Source: an uncultured Erythrobacter sp. (GTDB taxonomy: Bacteria > Pseudomonadota > Alphaproteobacteria > Sphingomonadales > Sphingomonadaceae). Taken from it: a DNA stretch of 62,777 nt. The notes under the pieces were generated by a model. It was not told the DNA's origin and ran no database searches. It worked only from the letters and a program-made list of their open reading frames with translations. Where the stretch lies: assembly GCA_913061345.1 (NCBI GenBank), contig CAJXTZ010000005.1, forward strand, positions 1 through 62,777. Direction: 5' to 3'. The translations under genes were made by a program, and so were the position numbers. Within the stretch, counting starts at the first letter, position 1; each line of letters begins with the position of its first letter. Below, one piece after another: positions 40,217 through 50,360 of the stretch.

Positions 40217-41346
40217 GGAACAATTCTTTCAGGGCCGCAAAGCACGGCATCGTCGGTGTCGGCAGTGCCTTCTACGCCAACCGGGACACAATCATAATTC
40301 GGGTCGTCATACCTCGTCAGCATCAGCCAGCCGGAGATCAGGAACACGAAGATCAGGCTCATCGGCAGAAACACTTTCCAGCCAAGCCGCATCAATTGGT
40401 CATAGCGGTAGCGCGGCACTGTCGCCATTACCCAGCTGAACATGAAGAAGAAGAAGAACGTCTTCAGCAGGAACCAGACGATGCCCGGCACCCAGTAAAG
40501 GAACTCGATCTCCACTGGCGGCAGCCAGCCACCGAAGAAAAGCAGCGTGTTCAACGCGCACATCAGCAGGATGTTGGCATATTCGCCCAGCCAGAACAGC
40601 GCGAAGCTCATGGAGGAATATTCAGTCTGATAGCCTGCCACCAGTTCGCTTTCCGCCTCGGTCAGATCGAAAGGAACGCGCTGTGTTTCAGCAAGGCTGG
40701 AGATGAAGAACACCACCCACATCGGGAACAGCAGCAGGTTGAACCAATAGCCGTTAACGAAACCGAAGCCGTGACCGCGCTGCATCTCGACAATAGCCGA
40801 GAGGTTGAAGCTGCCTGCGTACAGCACCACGCACACCAGGATGAAGCCGATGGAGACTTCGTAGGAAATCATCTGCGCGGCTGCACGCATGGCAGAGAAG
40901 AACGGGTACTTGGAGTTGGACGCCCAGCCCGCCATCGTAACGCCGTAAACCGACAACGACGAGATCGCGAGAATGTAGAGCAAGCCAACGTTGATATCCG
41001 CCAGCACCACGCCTGCGTCGAACGGGATCACTGCCCAGGCCAGTAGCGCCACGGTAAAGGTGATAATCGGCGCGAGCAGGAAAATGCCCTTGTTGGAGGC
41101 AGAGGGAATGATGGTTTCCTGCAGGAACACCTTCAACCCGTCGGCAAAGCTCTGCAACAGGCCGAAGGGTCCGACCACGTTCGGCCCACGCCGCAGGTTG
41201 ATCGCGGCCCAAACCTTGCGGTCTACATAGATCACCATCGCCACGGCCAGCATTAGCGGCAGGGCGATTGCCAGAATGCCGACAACCGAGGCGACGAAGA
41301 TCGCCCAGCCCGCATCCATGCCCAGCGAAATGAAGAACTCGGTCAT
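40213..41346 (-). CDS. nuoH: NADH-quinone oxidoreductase subunit H
   Basis: 377 residues, eight or nine membrane helices forming part of the quinone chamber. NuoH signatures are [14 protein letters not shown], the [11 protein letters not shown] turn with the [24 protein letters not shown] block containing conserved glutamates (read in two parts). The C-terminus extends about 25 residues beyond the last helix and carries two cysteines. ATGA overlap with nuoG upstream and nuoI downstream. Confidence 0.97.
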   Translation of the reverse strand: MTEFFISLGMDAGWAIFVASVVGILAIALPLMLAVAMVIYVDRKVWAAINLRRGPNVVGPFGLLQSFADGLKVFLQETIIPSASNKGIFLLAPIITFTVALLAWAVIPFDAGVVLADINVGLLYILAISSLSVYGVTMAGWASNSKYPFFSAMRAAAQMISYEVSIGFILVCVVLYAGSFNLSAIVEMQRGHGFGFVNGYWFNLLLFPMWVVFFISSLAETQRVPFDLTEAESELVAGYQTEYSSMSFALFWLGEYANILLMCALNTLLFFGGWLPPVEIEFLYWVPGIVWFLLKTFFFFFMFSWVMATVPRYRYDQLMRLGWKVFLPMSLIFVFLISGWLMLTRYDDPNYDCVPVGVEGTADTDDAVLCGPERIVP

Positions 41347-43331
41347 TCCGCGGCCTCCTTCATCGCATCACCGTGCAGCAGTTCATCCGAACAACGCTGC
41401 ATCACTACGCTGGCACGGGCGATGGAGTTGGTGAGGTAAATGTCCTTGATCGGATAGCCGATCGTGCCCGAGACCGACGCACTTGCCGGCGCTGCGGAAA
41501 TCGTACCGTAGTCGGCCAGACCTTCCTCGCCCAGCGCAGGTACTTCGGCAATCATCGCCGCGCGCAACTGGTCGAAGCTGTCAAAGCCGACGGTAACGCC
41601 CAGCGCATCGGCCAGCGCGCGCAGGATCGTCCAATCTTCGCGCGCATCGCCGGGTGCGAAGATTGCCTTGTCGGACATTTGTACGCGGCCTTCGGTGTTC
41701 ACGTAGGTTCCGGCCTTTTCGGTGTAGGCTGAAGCCGGCAGGATAATGTCGGCCGCATGGGCACCCTTGTCGCCGTGGTGACCGATGTAGACCTTGAGCG
41801 AATTTGCGAACTGGCTCCAGTCCACTTCGTCCGCGCCCAGCGCCAGAACCACCTTCGGCTTGGCTGCCACGATATCGGCAATGCCGCCCTTGTTGGCAAA
41901 GCCCAGCATCAGTGCACCCATACGGGCAGCAGCCGTGTGGAGCGCGTTGAACGTCGCGCCAAGCTGCTCGGCAGCGCGCATCGCTGCACCATGCGCACCG
42001 GCAGCAAAGCCGCCCGCGCCCAGGATTACGGCAGACTTTTCCGCGTCCCTGAAGGCATCGGTAACCTGCGATGGCAGATTGCTCAGTACGCTGGCATCGT
42101 CGCCAAGGAATTCGGTCGGATAGGTGGTTTCCCACTCCGGTCCCACCACGAACACCTTCGCACCGCGTTTCGCGGCCTTGCGCAAGCGCACGTTGATCAG
42201 CGGGGCTTCCCAGCGGATCTGGCTGCCGACGATCAGGATGGCAGTTGCATCCTCGATACCGGCAAAGGTGCTGTTGAAATTGACCGCAGCCAGGTTGGAA
42301 ACATCGTAGTCCATGCCGGTCTGACGGCTTTCGACAAGGTTGGAGCCCGACGCCTTGAGCAGCGCCTTGGCCGCGAACATCGTTTCGCAATCCACCAGGT
42401 CGCCAGCAACTGCGGCTATGCCCTTGCCCGGCTTTTCACGGGCGATCTTTTTGAACGCCTCTTCCCAGCTCGCCTCTGTCAGCTTGCCCTTTTTGCGTAT
42501 CCACACCTTGTCGAGGCGGCGGCGCGTAAGGCCGTCGACCTGGTAACGCGCCTTGTCCGAGATCCATTCCTCGTTCACGTCATCGTTGACGCGCGGCAGC
42601 ACGCGCAGCACTTCGCGCCCGCGGCTGTCGATACGGATGTTGGAGCCAACAGCATCGGATACATCGATGCCCAGCGTTTTCTTCAGTTCCCACGGACGCG
42701 ATTCATACGCATAGGGACCACTGGTGAGCGCACCGACCGGGCACAGGTCGATCACGTTGGCGGAAAGCTCGTGCTTGGCCGCCTGCTCCAGATAAGTGGT
42801 GATCTGCATGTCCTCGCCGCGATAAAGCGCGCCGATCTCGTCCACACCAGCAATTTCCTCGGAGAAGCGTACACAGCGCGTGCAGTGGATGCAGCGGGTC
42901 ATGATCGTCTTGATCAGGGGGCCCATGAATTTCTCTGTCACGGCGCGCTTGTTCTCGTGATAGCGCGTGGCGCCGCGGCCATACATCATGGCCTGGTCCT
43001 GCAGGTCGCATTCGCCACCCTGGTCGCATATCGGGCAATCGAGCGGGTGGTTGATCAGCAGAAATTCCATCACGCCTTCGCGCGCGGTCTTCACCATCTC
43101 GCTATCGGTGCGGATTTCCTGGCCCTCGGTGGCGGGCAGCGCGCACGAAGCTTGCGGCTTGGGCGGCCCCGGCTTCACTTCGACAAGGCACATGCGGCAG
43201 TTGCCCGCGATGCTCAGACGCTCGTGGTAACAGAAACGCGGTATTTCCTTGCCAGCGAGTTCGCAGGCCTGAAGAACGGTTGCGCCATCCGGAACCTCGA
43301 TTTCGTGTCCGTCTACTTTGACTGTTGGCAT
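41343..43331 (-). CDS. nuoG: NADH-quinone oxidoreductase subunit G
   Basis: 662 residues. The large iron-sulfur subunit of the peripheral arm. The 2Fe-2S ferredoxin-like N-terminus has [17 protein letters not shown]; the next clusters use [14 protein letters not shown] and [10 protein letters not shown]; a molybdopterin-oxidoreductase-like domain with no cofactor fills the rest. The frame is open upstream to 43448, but the ATG at 43331 overlaps the previous stop (TAATG) and gives the family start [10 protein letters not shown]. Overlaps nuoH by 4 nt. Confidence 0.96.
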   Translation of the reverse strand: MPTVKVDGHEIEVPDGATVLQACELAGKEIPRFCYHERLSIAGNCRMCLVEVKPGPPKPQASCALPATEGQEIRTDSEMVKTAREGVMEFLLINHPLDCPICDQGGECDLQDQAMMYGRGATRYHENKRAVTEKFMGPLIKTIMTRCIHCTRCVRFSEEIAGVDEIGALYRGEDMQITTYLEQAAKHELSANVIDLCPVGALTSGPYAYESRPWELKKTLGIDVSDAVGSNIRIDSRGREVLRVLPRVNDDVNEEWISDKARYQVDGLTRRRLDKVWIRKKGKLTEASWEEAFKKIAREKPGKGIAAVAGDLVDCETMFAAKALLKASGSNLVESRQTGMDYDVSNLAAVNFNSTFAGIEDATAILIVGSQIRWEAPLINVRLRKAAKRGAKVFVVGPEWETTYPTEFLGDDASVLSNLPSQVTDAFRDAEKSAVILGAGGFAAGAHGAAMRAAEQLGATFNALHTAAARMGALMLGFANKGGIADIVAAKPKVVLALGADEVDWSQFANSLKVYIGHHGDKGAHAADIILPASAYTEKAGTYVNTEGRVQMSDKAIFAPGDAREDWTILRALADALGVTVGFDSFDQLRAAMIAEVPALGEEGLADYGTISAAPASASVSGTIGYPIKDIYLTNSIARASVVMQRCSDELLHGDAMKEAAE

Positions 43332-44077
43332 TAGCCCTCTCCTGCGGCGGTCGAGCCGTAGTAGCTTCGCGACCAAAGGCCATCGGCAGCCATCTGGCGA
43401 ATGAGCGAGGTTGGAATTTGCAATTGCTGCTCTTGCGTATTGGCGCACGAAATAATCACCGGACCAAGTGCCGTGATAGCTTCTCCCTCGTCATCCGATC
43501 CGGGCCGTGCCCGAAGCAGATCGTGGGTCTGAGCGCTGGCATGATAAGTAAGGCAATCGGCAAGCGACGCCATCGTGCTGATCTGCGGGTGAACACGCAT
43601 CCCGTTGAAACGACCGGCAACATCCCGAGGCGTAGCGGAACCTATCGAAGGAGGACCGTCGAAATCCTGCAGATAGGCTTCCTCGGCAAGCAAATTGCGC
43701 AAGGTGGAATACTGGATCTGCATATAGGTGTGATAGACCCGGTTGTCGGCACGGCGCATCAGGCGTTCGATGCAAAAATCCACATTCAGTTCATCGAAAA
43801 GCGTGTCGGGATCCTGATCGAAAGCGTCGAACTGGATCGAGTAAAAGTTGCTGTTCGCCAGAATTTCGCGCACGTCGCCCTTGTTGCGATTGAACACGCA
43901 ATTCGCGACGCGCTTCTGCATCCAGCGTGCTTGGGCCGCATCGGCAGTTTCCGGCTCGCGTTCAAAACGCGTTCCGGTCTGCAAACCATTGTTGTTCTTG
44001 TTCGCATCCTGTGCCTGCAAGGGAACTGCGGAGAGCCCGAGGAATACGGCCGCGATCGTGAATGCCGAACGGATCAT
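43331..44077 (-). CDS. Secreted hypothetical protein encoded between nuoF and nuoG
   Basis: 248 residues, not recognised. A clean signal peptide (about 1-22, ending PLQAQ) sends it to the periplasm. The mature part has four cysteines, in ANCVFN, DFCIER, ADCLTY and ISCANT, enough for two disulfides, and is mixed helix and loop. The ATG at 44077 has GGAGGC upstream and overlaps the nuoF stop (ATGA); the stop overlaps nuoG (TAATG). It is therefore locked into complex I translation, yet is exported, which suggests an assembly, stress or quality-control role at the membrane, or simply hitch-hiking. No iron-sulfur or cytochrome motif is seen. Confidence 0.85.
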   Translation of the reverse strand: MIRSAFTIAAVFLGLSAVPLQAQDANKNNNGLQTGTRFEREPETADAAQARWMQKRVANCVFNRNKGDVREILANSNFYSIQFDAFDQDPDTLFDELNVDFCIERLMRRADNRVYHTYMQIQYSTLRNLLAEEAYLQDFDGPPSIGSATPRDVAGRFNGMRVHPQISTMASLADCLTYHASAQTHDLLRARPGSDDEGEAITALGPVIISCANTQEQQLQIPTSLIRQMAADGLWSRSYYGSTAAGEG

Positions 44078-45369
44078 TCCGCCGCCTCCAACACAGCGTT
44101 TCCACGTTCGGCGATACGACGCTCCAGTTCGGGGCGGAAGTGCTTGAGCAGACCTTGGATCGGCCAAGCGGCGGCATCGCCCAGCGCGCAGATCGTGTGG
44201 CCTTCCACCTGCTTGGTGACTTCGTACAGCATATCGATCTCGGCAGGCGTGCTTTCACCCACGCGCAGCCGTTCCATCACGCGCCACATCCAGCCCGTAC
44301 CTTCGCGGCACGGCGTGCACTGGCCGCAGCTTTCGTGCTTGTAGAAATAGGAGATGCGGCTGATGGCGCGCACGATATCGGTGGATTTGTCCATTACGAT
44401 AACGGCGGCGGTACCAAGGCCGGAGCCCAGTTCCTTCAACCCATCGAAATCCATCGGCGCGTCCATGATCTGCTCGGCGGGTACCAGTGGCACCGATGAT
44501 CCACCGGGAATTACCGCCAGCAGGTTGTCCCAACCGCCGCGAATACCCCCGGCATGTTTCTCGATCAGTTCGCGGAAAGGAATGCTCATTGCTTCCTCCA
44601 CCACGCATGGCTTCTCCACGTGGCCGCTAATCTGGAACAGCTTGGTGCCGGCATTGCCTTCGCGTCCGAAGCTGGCGAACCATTCGCCGCCACGCCGCAA
44701 GATAGTAGGCACCACGGCAATCGATTCCACGTTGTTTACCGTGGTCGGACAGCCGTAGAGGCCCGCGCCTGCCGGGAAAGGCGGTTTCAGGCGGGGCTGC
44801 CCCTTTTTGCCTTCGAGACTCTCGATCATCGCGGTTTCCTCACCGCAGATATAGGCGCCTGCACCGCGGTGCATGAAGACATCGAAATGGTAACCGGAGC
44901 CGCTGGCATTCTTGCCGATCAGTCCGGCGTCGTAGGCCTCGTCGATGGCGGCCTGCAAAGTCTCGGCCTCGCGGATATATTCGCCGCGAATGTAGATGTA
45001 GGCTGCTCTTGCCCGCATGGCGAAACCGGCCACCAGCGCACCTTCGATCAGTTTGTGCGGATCGTGACGGATGATCTCGCGGTCCTTGCAAGAACCGGGC
45101 TCGCTCTCGTCGGCATTGATGACCAGGAAGGACGGACGGCCATCCTTGCTTTCCTTGGGCATGAAAGACCATTTCATGCCGGTGGGAAAGCCGGCACCGC
45201 CGCGACCGCGCAGGCCGGATGCCTTCATCTCGTCGATAATGGAATCGTTTCCGCGTGCGATCAGATCCTTGGTGTTGTCCCAATCGCCGCGCTTTTGCGC
45301 AGCCTTCAGGCCCCAATCCTGGAACCCGTAGAGATTGGTAAAGATGCGATCCTTGTCAGCTAGGCTCAT
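44074..45369 (-). CDS. nuoF: NADH-quinone oxidoreductase subunit F
   Basis: 431 residues. Binds NADH and FMN and holds cluster N3. The NADH/FMN loop [15 protein letters not shown], the [19 protein letters not shown] segment and the 4Fe-4S motif [15 protein letters not shown] with the fourth Cys in [13 protein letters not shown] are intact. The frame is open to 45462, but the ATG at 45369 overlaps the preceding small gene (ATGA) and fits the family start. Overlaps the secreted-protein gene downstream. Confidence 0.97.
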   Translation of the reverse strand: MSLADKDRIFTNLYGFQDWGLKAAQKRGDWDNTKDLIARGNDSIIDEMKASGLRGRGGAGFPTGMKWSFMPKESKDGRPSFLVINADESEPGSCKDREIIRHDPHKLIEGALVAGFAMRARAAYIYIRGEYIREAETLQAAIDEAYDAGLIGKNASGSGYHFDVFMHRGAGAYICGEETAMIESLEGKKGQPRLKPPFPAGAGLYGCPTTVNNVESIAVVPTILRRGGEWFASFGREGNAGTKLFQISGHVEKPCVVEEAMSIPFRELIEKHAGGIRGGWDNLLAVIPGGSSVPLVPAEQIMDAPMDFDGLKELGSGLGTAAVIVMDKSTDIVRAISRISYFYKHESCGQCTPCREGTGWMWRVMERLRVGESTPAEIDMLYEVTKQVEGHTICALGDAAAWPIQGLLKHFRPELERRIAERGNAVLEAAE

Positions 45370-45512
45370 GCCAGCCCTCCACCGAAAAATACCCAGATTG
45401 CAACCGCTGCCAGGATGGCCACCAGCGCGACGGTTTTGAAGATGCCTTTCAGCACCTTCCACGCGATGAAGATGAGCACGATGGCCAGCAGGATGGGAAT
45501 GAATTGTTCCAT
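45366..45512 (-). CDS. 48-residue membrane protein between nuoE and nuoF
   Basis: Too short for most gene calls but supported by tight coupling: its ATG overlaps the stop of the 56-residue gene upstream (TGATG) and its stop overlaps the nuoF ATG (ATGA). The product (start [18 protein letters not shown], end VFFGGGLA) is nearly all hydrophobic, with one or two membrane helices split by KVLKGIFK. Not recognised. A small accessory or assembly protein of the complex I membrane arm is possible. Confidence 0.72.
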   Translation of the reverse strand: MEQFIPILLAIVLIFIAWKVLKGIFKTVALVAILAAVAIWVFFGGGLA

Positions 45513-45682
45513 CAGTGGTCGTCCTCCCCGCCCTTCTTGCGGCCCTGCCCTGCGCTTAGCGCGAGGAACACGACGCCAAGTGCGAGGAAGGTCGCGCCTA
45601 TCGATCCGTTGTCAGCCACGAAATAGCCGACTGCCGCGATGATGAAGAGGATGCCCGCGAGGATGAAAAGCTTCTTGGCCAT
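45512..45682 (-). CDS. 56-residue membrane protein between nuoE and nuoF
   Basis: Starts at the ATG 2 nt after the nuoE stop, with a GGTGAG ribosome site next to it, and ends in an overlap with the 48-residue gene. The product begins [21 protein letters not shown], has two hydrophobic helices (about 5-22 and 29-44) joined by ADNGSIGAT, and a charged tail ([10 protein letters not shown]) that should face the cytoplasm. Not recognised. Coupling on both sides argues that it is translated. Confidence 0.72.
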   Translation of the reverse strand: MAKKLFILAGILFIIAAVGYFVADNGSIGATFLALGVVFLALSAGQGRKKGGEDDH

Positions 45683-45684
45683 GC

Positions 45685-46353
45685 TCACCATTCGCTCCGG
45701 TAATCATGATTGGCGTCTACCATTTCCTTAAGGGTCGTCGGCCCGCCCGAAGGTTCCGACGTATGACGTCCCGGCTCCTGCGTGCCAGCCTTCGGGCTCT
45801 CACCTGAAGCGAGTGCGTCGAGCACCTTGTCGAAGCGCTCTGTCGTCAGGTCTTCGAAATTGTCATCGTTGATCTGGACCATGGGCGCGGTGGCGCAATT
45901 GCCCATGCATTCCACTTCGGTAAGGGTCCAAAGACCATCATTCGTGGTGTGGCCCTTACGCATTCCACGCTTCGCGCAGGCTGCAAGAATGTTATCCGAG
46001 CCACGCAACATGCAGGGCGTTGTGCCACATACCTGGACGTGGAATTTGCCCACGGGCACAAGGTTGTACATGGTATAAAAGGTCGCCACCTCCAGCACAC
46101 GGATTACCGGCATGGAGAGATAGTCGGCGACATATTCCACCACCGGCAGGGGCAACCAGCCTTGCGTGCCGGTTTCCTCCCCAACCTGGCGCTGCGCCAG
46201 ATCCAGCAGCGGCATGACCGCGCTTTTCTGCCGGCCTTCCGGGTACTTCTTGATATGCCAGTCGGCCTTCTCACGGTTTGCGTCCGTGAAAACCCAACCA
46301 TCGTACTGCGCGCGCAGTTCAGGCGTATCAGGGGCGATATTACGCGCGGCCAT
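45685..46353 (-). CDS. nuoE: NADH-quinone oxidoreductase subunit E
   Basis: 222 residues. Thioredoxin-like subunit with 2Fe-2S cluster N1a: ligands are in CGTTPC and CMGNC, all present. The ATG at 46353 ([13 protein letters not shown]) has GGAGG 7 nt upstream; a longer frame starts at 46386 without family match. The start lies inside the last codons of the small membrane gene upstream (14-nt overlap). The C-terminal 30 residues beyond the domain are polar and variable. Confidence 0.95.
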   Translation of the reverse strand: MAARNIAPDTPELRAQYDGWVFTDANREKADWHIKKYPEGRQKSAVMPLLDLAQRQVGEETGTQGWLPLPVVEYVADYLSMPVIRVLEVATFYTMYNLVPVGKFHVQVCGTTPCMLRGSDNILAACAKRGMRKGHTTNDGLWTLTEVECMGNCATAPMVQINDDNFEDLTTERFDKVLDALASGESPKAGTQEPGRHTSEPSGGPTTLKEMVDANHDYRSEW

Positions 46354-46528
46354 CAGCCAGCCTCCGTTCGATATAGCGGCCGACATAGAGGCCGATCACC
46401 GCGGCAAAGGCGGTGGAAAGCACTTCTTTCAGCGTCACTTCGCCGTGGAACGCAGCAAGGTATGCCGCGACGCCAGAGGCGAAGGCAGCGAAGGTCGCGA
46501 CGATGATGAAAAGCTCGCGCAGGATCAC
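46340..46528 (-). CDS. 62-residue membrane protein between nuoD and nuoE
   Basis: The ATG overlaps the nuoD stop (ATGA) and the 3' end overlaps the nuoE start by 14 nt. The product ([16 protein letters not shown] start) has two membrane helices (about 4-26 and 36-50) separated by a short polar loop HGEVTLKE, and ends in basic residues [11 protein letters not shown]. Family not recognised; it has the shape of a small holin-like or phage-shock-like protein. As with the other short frames in this operon it could be a complex I accessory protein. Confidence 0.75.
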   Translation of the reverse strand: MILRELFIIVATFAAFASGVAAYLAAFHGEVTLKEVLSTAFAAVIGLYVGRYIERRLADGRA

Positions 46529-47736
46529 CGGTCACACTCCCCGAACACCACGTCGATCGCGCCGAGGATGGCGGTCGCATCCGGCAGCATGTGGCCCCTA
46601 GACATGAAATCCATTGCCTGCAGGTGCGAGAACGCGGTTGGCCTGATCTTGCAGCGATAGGGTTTGTTCGAACCGTCGCTGACAAGATAGACGCCGAATT
46701 CGCCCTTGGGACTTTCGGTCGCGACGTAAACTTCGCCCGCTGGCACGTGAAAGCCTTCGGTATAAAGCTTGAAGTGATGGATCAGCGCTTCCATCGACTG
46801 CTTCATCTCGGCACGCTTGGGCGGCGCGACCTTGCGGTCTTCGGAGACGACAGGGCCTTCGGGCATTTCCGCCAGGCACTGCTTGATAATCTTCGCGCTC
46901 TCGTAAACTTCCTTCACGCGCACCACGAAACGATCGTAGCAGTCCGAGTTGGTGCCGACGGGTATCTCGAACTCCATCCGATCATACACATCATAGGGCT
47001 GCGACTTACGCAGGTCCCACGGGATGCCAGCTGCACGGATCAGCGGACCGGAGAAACCCCACTTCACCGCGTCATCCTTCGACACGACAGCGATATCGAC
47101 GTTGCGCTGCTTGAAGATGCGGTTGTCGAGCACAAGGCTCATCGCATCGCCGAACAGGTCGGGCAGACGTCCGTCCACCCAGTCACCGATGTCGGTCAGC
47201 AGCTTGAGCGGAACGTCCTGATGCACGCCGCCGGGGCGGAACCACGCAGCATGCATACGTGCACCGGATGCCCGCTCGAAGAAGTTCAAGCAATCTTCGC
47301 GCAGTTCGAACACCCACAGGTTGGGCGTCATCGCGCCCACGTCCATCACGTGCGCACCGATGTTGAGCATGTGATTGCAGATGCGGGTCAGTTCCGCGAA
47401 CAGCACGCGAAGGTACTGACCGCGGATCGGCACCTCGACATTCAGCAGCTTCTCGATAGCGAGGACGTAGCTGTATTCCTGCGCTAGCGGAGAGCAGTAA
47501 TCGAGACGGTCGAAATACGGCAGCGCCTGCAGGTATGTCTTGTACTCGATCAGCTTCTCGGTGCCGCGATGCAGCAGTCCGACGTGCGGATCGATGCGTT
47601 CGATGATTTCGCCGTCCAGCTCCATCACCATGCGCAAGACCCCGTGCGCGGCGGGATGCTGCGGACCGAAATTGATGGTGTAGTTGGAAATCTCCTCACC
47701 ATCGGTCGTGGGCGACTGTTCGTAGGTAAGGCTCAT
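46525..47736 (-). CDS. nuoD: NADH-quinone oxidoreductase subunit D
   Basis: 403 residues. Hydrogenase-like subunit forming the quinone site with Nuo[13 protein letters not shown] carries the conserved quinone-site His, and the later [19 protein letters not shown] and RTGEKL-type ([12 protein letters not shown]) motifs are present. The ATG at 47736 overlaps the upstream lipoprotein stop (ATGA). Overlaps the 62-residue gene downstream. Confidence 0.97.
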   Translation of the reverse strand: MSLTYEQSPTTDGEEISNYTINFGPQHPAAHGVLRMVMELDGEIIERIDPHVGLLHRGTEKLIEYKTYLQALPYFDRLDYCSPLAQEYSYVLAIEKLLNVEVPIRGQYLRVLFAELTRICNHMLNIGAHVMDVGAMTPNLWVFELREDCLNFFERASGARMHAAWFRPGGVHQDVPLKLLTDIGDWVDGRLPDLFGDAMSLVLDNRIFKQRNVDIAVVSKDDAVKWGFSGPLIRAAGIPWDLRKSQPYDVYDRMEFEIPVGTNSDCYDRFVVRVKEVYESAKIIKQCLAEMPEGPVVSEDRKVAPPKRAEMKQSMEALIHHFKLYTEGFHVPAGEVYVATESPKGEFGVYLVSDGSNKPYRCKIRPTAFSHLQAMDFMSRGHMLPDATAILGAIDVVFGECDR

Positions 47737-48230
47737 ACCGAACACTCCCAGGTGCCGGGGCCATAGACCACTTCGCTCATCCCGTCCTTGCGCAGGGTAA
47801 GCGTGGCGTCATAGCTCGTGCTTTCCATCTCGGCTTCGCTGCCGATTTCGGAGCGGTCGATTTCCACGGTGTAATCTCCGCTGAACATCATTGGCCCAGG
47901 TCCAAGCGCGTCGGGACCGCCGAGCTCGCTGCCCTCCAGAACCATATCCTGACCGTTCATTTTTACGACGCCTATGCCGTCCGATCCCTCCTCGCCGGTG
48001 GAGCCTGCAACCAGCAGCACCTCGCCGTTGGAATCGAACGTACAGATGCCGAGCGTCGGATCGAACTCGATATCGACGCCGTCCTGGTTGATACTCTCCA
48101 GCACGGGAAGCAGAGCAACGTCGCCTGTCTCCGCGGCCGTGGACATGTCATCCTCAACCACCTGTTGCGAATCACCGCAGGCAGACAGCGTCAACGCGGC
48201 AGCGGACAAAAGAGCAAACTTGCGGATCAT
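47733..48230 (-). CDS. Small lipoprotein encoded between nuoC and nuoD
   Basis: 165 residues, not recognised. A lipoprotein signal with lipobox LSAC (Cys at about 18) is followed by an acidic, beta-rich domain with two further cysteines, in GICTFD and at the C-terminus WECSV, likely one disulfide. It starts with an ATGA overlap on nuoC and ends in an ATGA overlap with nuoD, so its translation is tied to complex I. An envelope lipoprotein inside nuo is unusual; no function is proposed from sequence. Confidence 0.83.
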   Translation of the reverse strand: MIRKFALLSAAALTLSACGDSQQVVEDDMSTAAETGDVALLPVLESINQDGVDIEFDPTLGICTFDSNGEVLLVAGSTGEEGSDGIGVVKMNGQDMVLEGSELGGPDALGPGPMMFSGDYTVEIDRSEIGSEAEMESTSYDATLTLRKDGMSEVVYGPGTWECSV

Positions 48231-49078
48231 TTCTCGTCCTCCGGCTTCGTGGCGCCCTTTGTGTCATGCACGTCGCCCTCACTCGCCTCGCGGTCGGGCT
48301 GGTTTTCGGTGGTTTCCGGCGCGCCTGCGTCGTCCTTCCCGGTATCCTCTTCGGCAGGGGAGCCTGCGCTCACCGTTTCGGCAGCCTTTTCGTCAGCTTT
48401 GGTCCCGGCCCCGGTCTCTTTGGTGCTTTCGGTCGTCTTGGGATCGTCGACAGGCGGCGCGTCGGCCTTCTCGTCACCCGGCAGCACGTAATCTGCACCT
48501 TCCCAGGGAGAGGTGAAGTCGAAGCTGCGGAAATCCTGCGCCAGTTCCACCGGCTCGTAAACGACGCGCTTTTCCTCTTCGGAATAGCGCAGTTCAGTAT
48601 AGCCCGTCAGGGGGAAATCCTTGCGGAAAGGATGCCCTTCGAAACCGTAATCGGTAAGGATGCGGCGCAGGTCGGTATTGCCGTCAAAGGTCACGCCATA
48701 CATGTCGAAGACCTCGCGCTCCAGCCAGCCTGCCACCGGCCACAGGGTGGTGACGGTGGGAACGGGCGTTGCCTCGTCGGTAGAGAGTTTCACCATGATA
48801 CGGTGGTTCTTCGTGAGACTGAGCAGCATGTAGACGACTTCGAACCGTTCCGGGCGGCCGGGATAGTCGGCCCCGGCGATTTCCATCAACTGCTGATACT
48901 CATGATCGTCACGCAGCAGACGCAGCACATCCTCGATGCTCTCGCGCTTGACCGTAATCGAGATCTCGCCAAAATCCTCGCGGGCGTCGAGAGCCATGTC
49001 GCCCAGGGCGGCGACAAGCGTATCGCGCACACCATCATTGGACGCGAACCGTGGAGCGGGATGAAGGACTTTTGCCAT
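48227..49078 (-). CDS. nuoC: NADH-quinone oxidoreductase subunit C with acidic C-terminal tail
   Basis: 283 residues. The 30-kDa subunit of the peripheral arm. The core (1-200) has the family pattern [20 protein letters not shown], the [11 protein letters not shown] signature and [13 protein letters not shown]. Residues 201-283 are an extra tail almost free of hydrophobic residues, rich in Asp, Glu, Lys, Thr and Pro and probably disordered; NuoC usually ends near residue 200. The ATG at 49078 gives the normal start. ATGA overlap with the lipoprotein gene downstream, 14 nt after nuoB. Confidence 0.95.
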   Translation of the reverse strand: MAKVLHPAPRFASNDGVRDTLVAALGDMALDAREDFGEISITVKRESIEDVLRLLRDDHEYQQLMEIAGADYPGRPERFEVVYMLLSLTKNHRIMVKLSTDEATPVPTVTTLWPVAGWLEREVFDMYGVTFDGNTDLRRILTDYGFEGHPFRKDFPLTGYTELRYSEEEKRVVYEPVELAQDFRSFDFTSPWEGADYVLPGDEKADAPPVDDPKTTESTKETGAGTKADEKAAETVSAGSPAEEDTGKDDAGAPETTENQPDREASEGDVHDTKGATKPEDEK

Positions 49079-49092
49079 CGGCTTCTCGCTCC

Positions 49093-49710
49093 TCAACGCT
49101 CGATCGTGCCGACGCGGCGTATTTTGCGCTGCAACTGCATCACGCCGTACAGCAAGGCTTCTGCCGTGGGCGGACAGCCGGGGATGTAGATATCGACGGG
49201 CACGATGCGGTCGCAGCCGCGCACAACGGAATAGCTGTAATGATAGTAGCCACCGCCATTGGCGCAACTGCCCATTGAAATTACGTATTTGGGATCGGAC
49301 ATCTGATCGTACACGCGGCGCAAGGCCGGGGCCATCTTATTGCACAGCGTGCCGGCGACGATCATCACGTCAGACTGACGCGGGCTGGCGCGCGGGGCCA
49401 CGCCAAAACGCTCCATGTCATAGCGCGGCATGTTGACGTGAATCATCTCCACCGCACAGCACGCGAGGCCGAAGGTCATCCACCAGAGGCTACCGGTACG
49501 CGCCCACTGGAACAGGTCCTCGGTGCTGGTGACGAGGAAACCCTTGTCGTTCACCTCCGTCTGCATGGCGTTGAAGTATTCCGCATCGGGCTGCTTCACC
49601 TCGCCGCCCTTTGCGGTAGGCGCATCTGCCAACGCGGGGTTCGACGAATCTGCAATGCCATCCTGGTAAGGCGGGTACAGCGCGGGCTCGGGCTTGTCGG
49701 TCACTCCCAT
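49093..49710 (-). CDS. nuoB: NADH-quinone oxidoreductase subunit B
   Basis: 205 residues. Holds the terminal cluster N2. Ligands are the CC pair in GLACCAVEM, Cys in [10 protein letters not shown] and Cys in [10 protein letters not shown]. The N-terminus is about 50 residues longer than the bacterial core, with a proline-rich leader. The ATG at 49710 has GGGAG 7 nt upstream and overlaps the end of nuoA; a GTG at 49704 (GTGA overlap) is an alternative. Confidence 0.96.
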   Translation of the reverse strand: MGVTDKPEPALYPPYQDGIADSSNPALADAPTAKGGEVKQPDAEYFNAMQTEVNDKGFLVTSTEDLFQWARTGSLWWMTFGLACCAVEMIHVNMPRYDMERFGVAPRASPRQSDVMIVAGTLCNKMAPALRRVYDQMSDPKYVISMGSCANGGGYYHYSYSVVRGCDRIVPVDIYIPGCPPTAEALLYGVMQLQRKIRRVGTIER

Positions 49711-50075
49711 TCCAGAGCTCCCTTCTTCCATTCGTAAGCGAGGCCAATCGCGAGGATACCGAGGAAGATCATCATACCGATCCAGCCCGACCAGCCAGTG
49801 TGATCCAGGCTGACGGCCCAGGGAAACAGAAACGCCGCTTCCAGGTCGAACAACAGGAAGCTGATCGCGACAAGGTAGAACTTCACGTCAAACTGGCTGC
49901 GCGGATCCTCGAACGCGGGGAAACCGCACTCGTATTCCGTCAGCTTTTCAGCCTGCGGGTTGTGCGCGCCGGTGAGACGCGAGACGCCCATCGGCAGGAA
50001 AACGAATGCTGCCGAAAGCCCCGCCGCAATGACGAGGAAGAGCAGGATCGGAAAATATTGTTCGAGATCGACCAA
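49701..50075 (-). CDS. nuoA: NADH-quinone oxidoreductase subunit A
   Basis: 124 residues with three membrane helices. The conserved [24 protein letters not shown] loop, with its CGF and FDV parts, identifies NuoA. The start appears to be TTG at 50075; no ATG fits. It is the first gene of the leftward unit that runs to 30268; the promoter should lie in the 285-bp gap to the divergent thiolase gene. Confidence 0.96.
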   Translation of the reverse strand: MVDLEQYFPILLFLVIAAGLSAAFVFLPMGVSRLTGAHNPQAEKLTEYECGFPAFEDPRSQFDVKFYLVAISFLLFDLEAAFLFPWAVSLDHTGWSGWIGMMIFLGILAIGLAYEWKKGALEWE

Positions 50076-50360
50076 AACAGACTCGGATAATTGCTGCGGG
50101 GGTTCGTGGCGCGTCTAGGCAATGCCATGGCGCGATGCAAGGCAGTCCGAAGGGCCAGGGTCGGCTAATCCCTGACTTTTTCCCGCAAGTTTGCGAAGGA
50201 TGGCAGGGTCAATGCTCTTTCTCAGGTGCAATTGATCCACTGTAGCTGCAACCCGCATTCGCTGCCGCGTGGTGCGATGCACAATGTTGCGCACGGGTGG
50301 ATCAGGACCTAGATAGGCAGCCAGATCGCACCTGTAACGTCCAATAGAGGCAAACACGTC

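Noticed and set aside
41757..43334. 525-aa frame on the + strand, antisense to nuoG
   Set aside because: It mirrors an intact NuoG with all cluster ligands; composition and lack of motifs mark it as a shadow.
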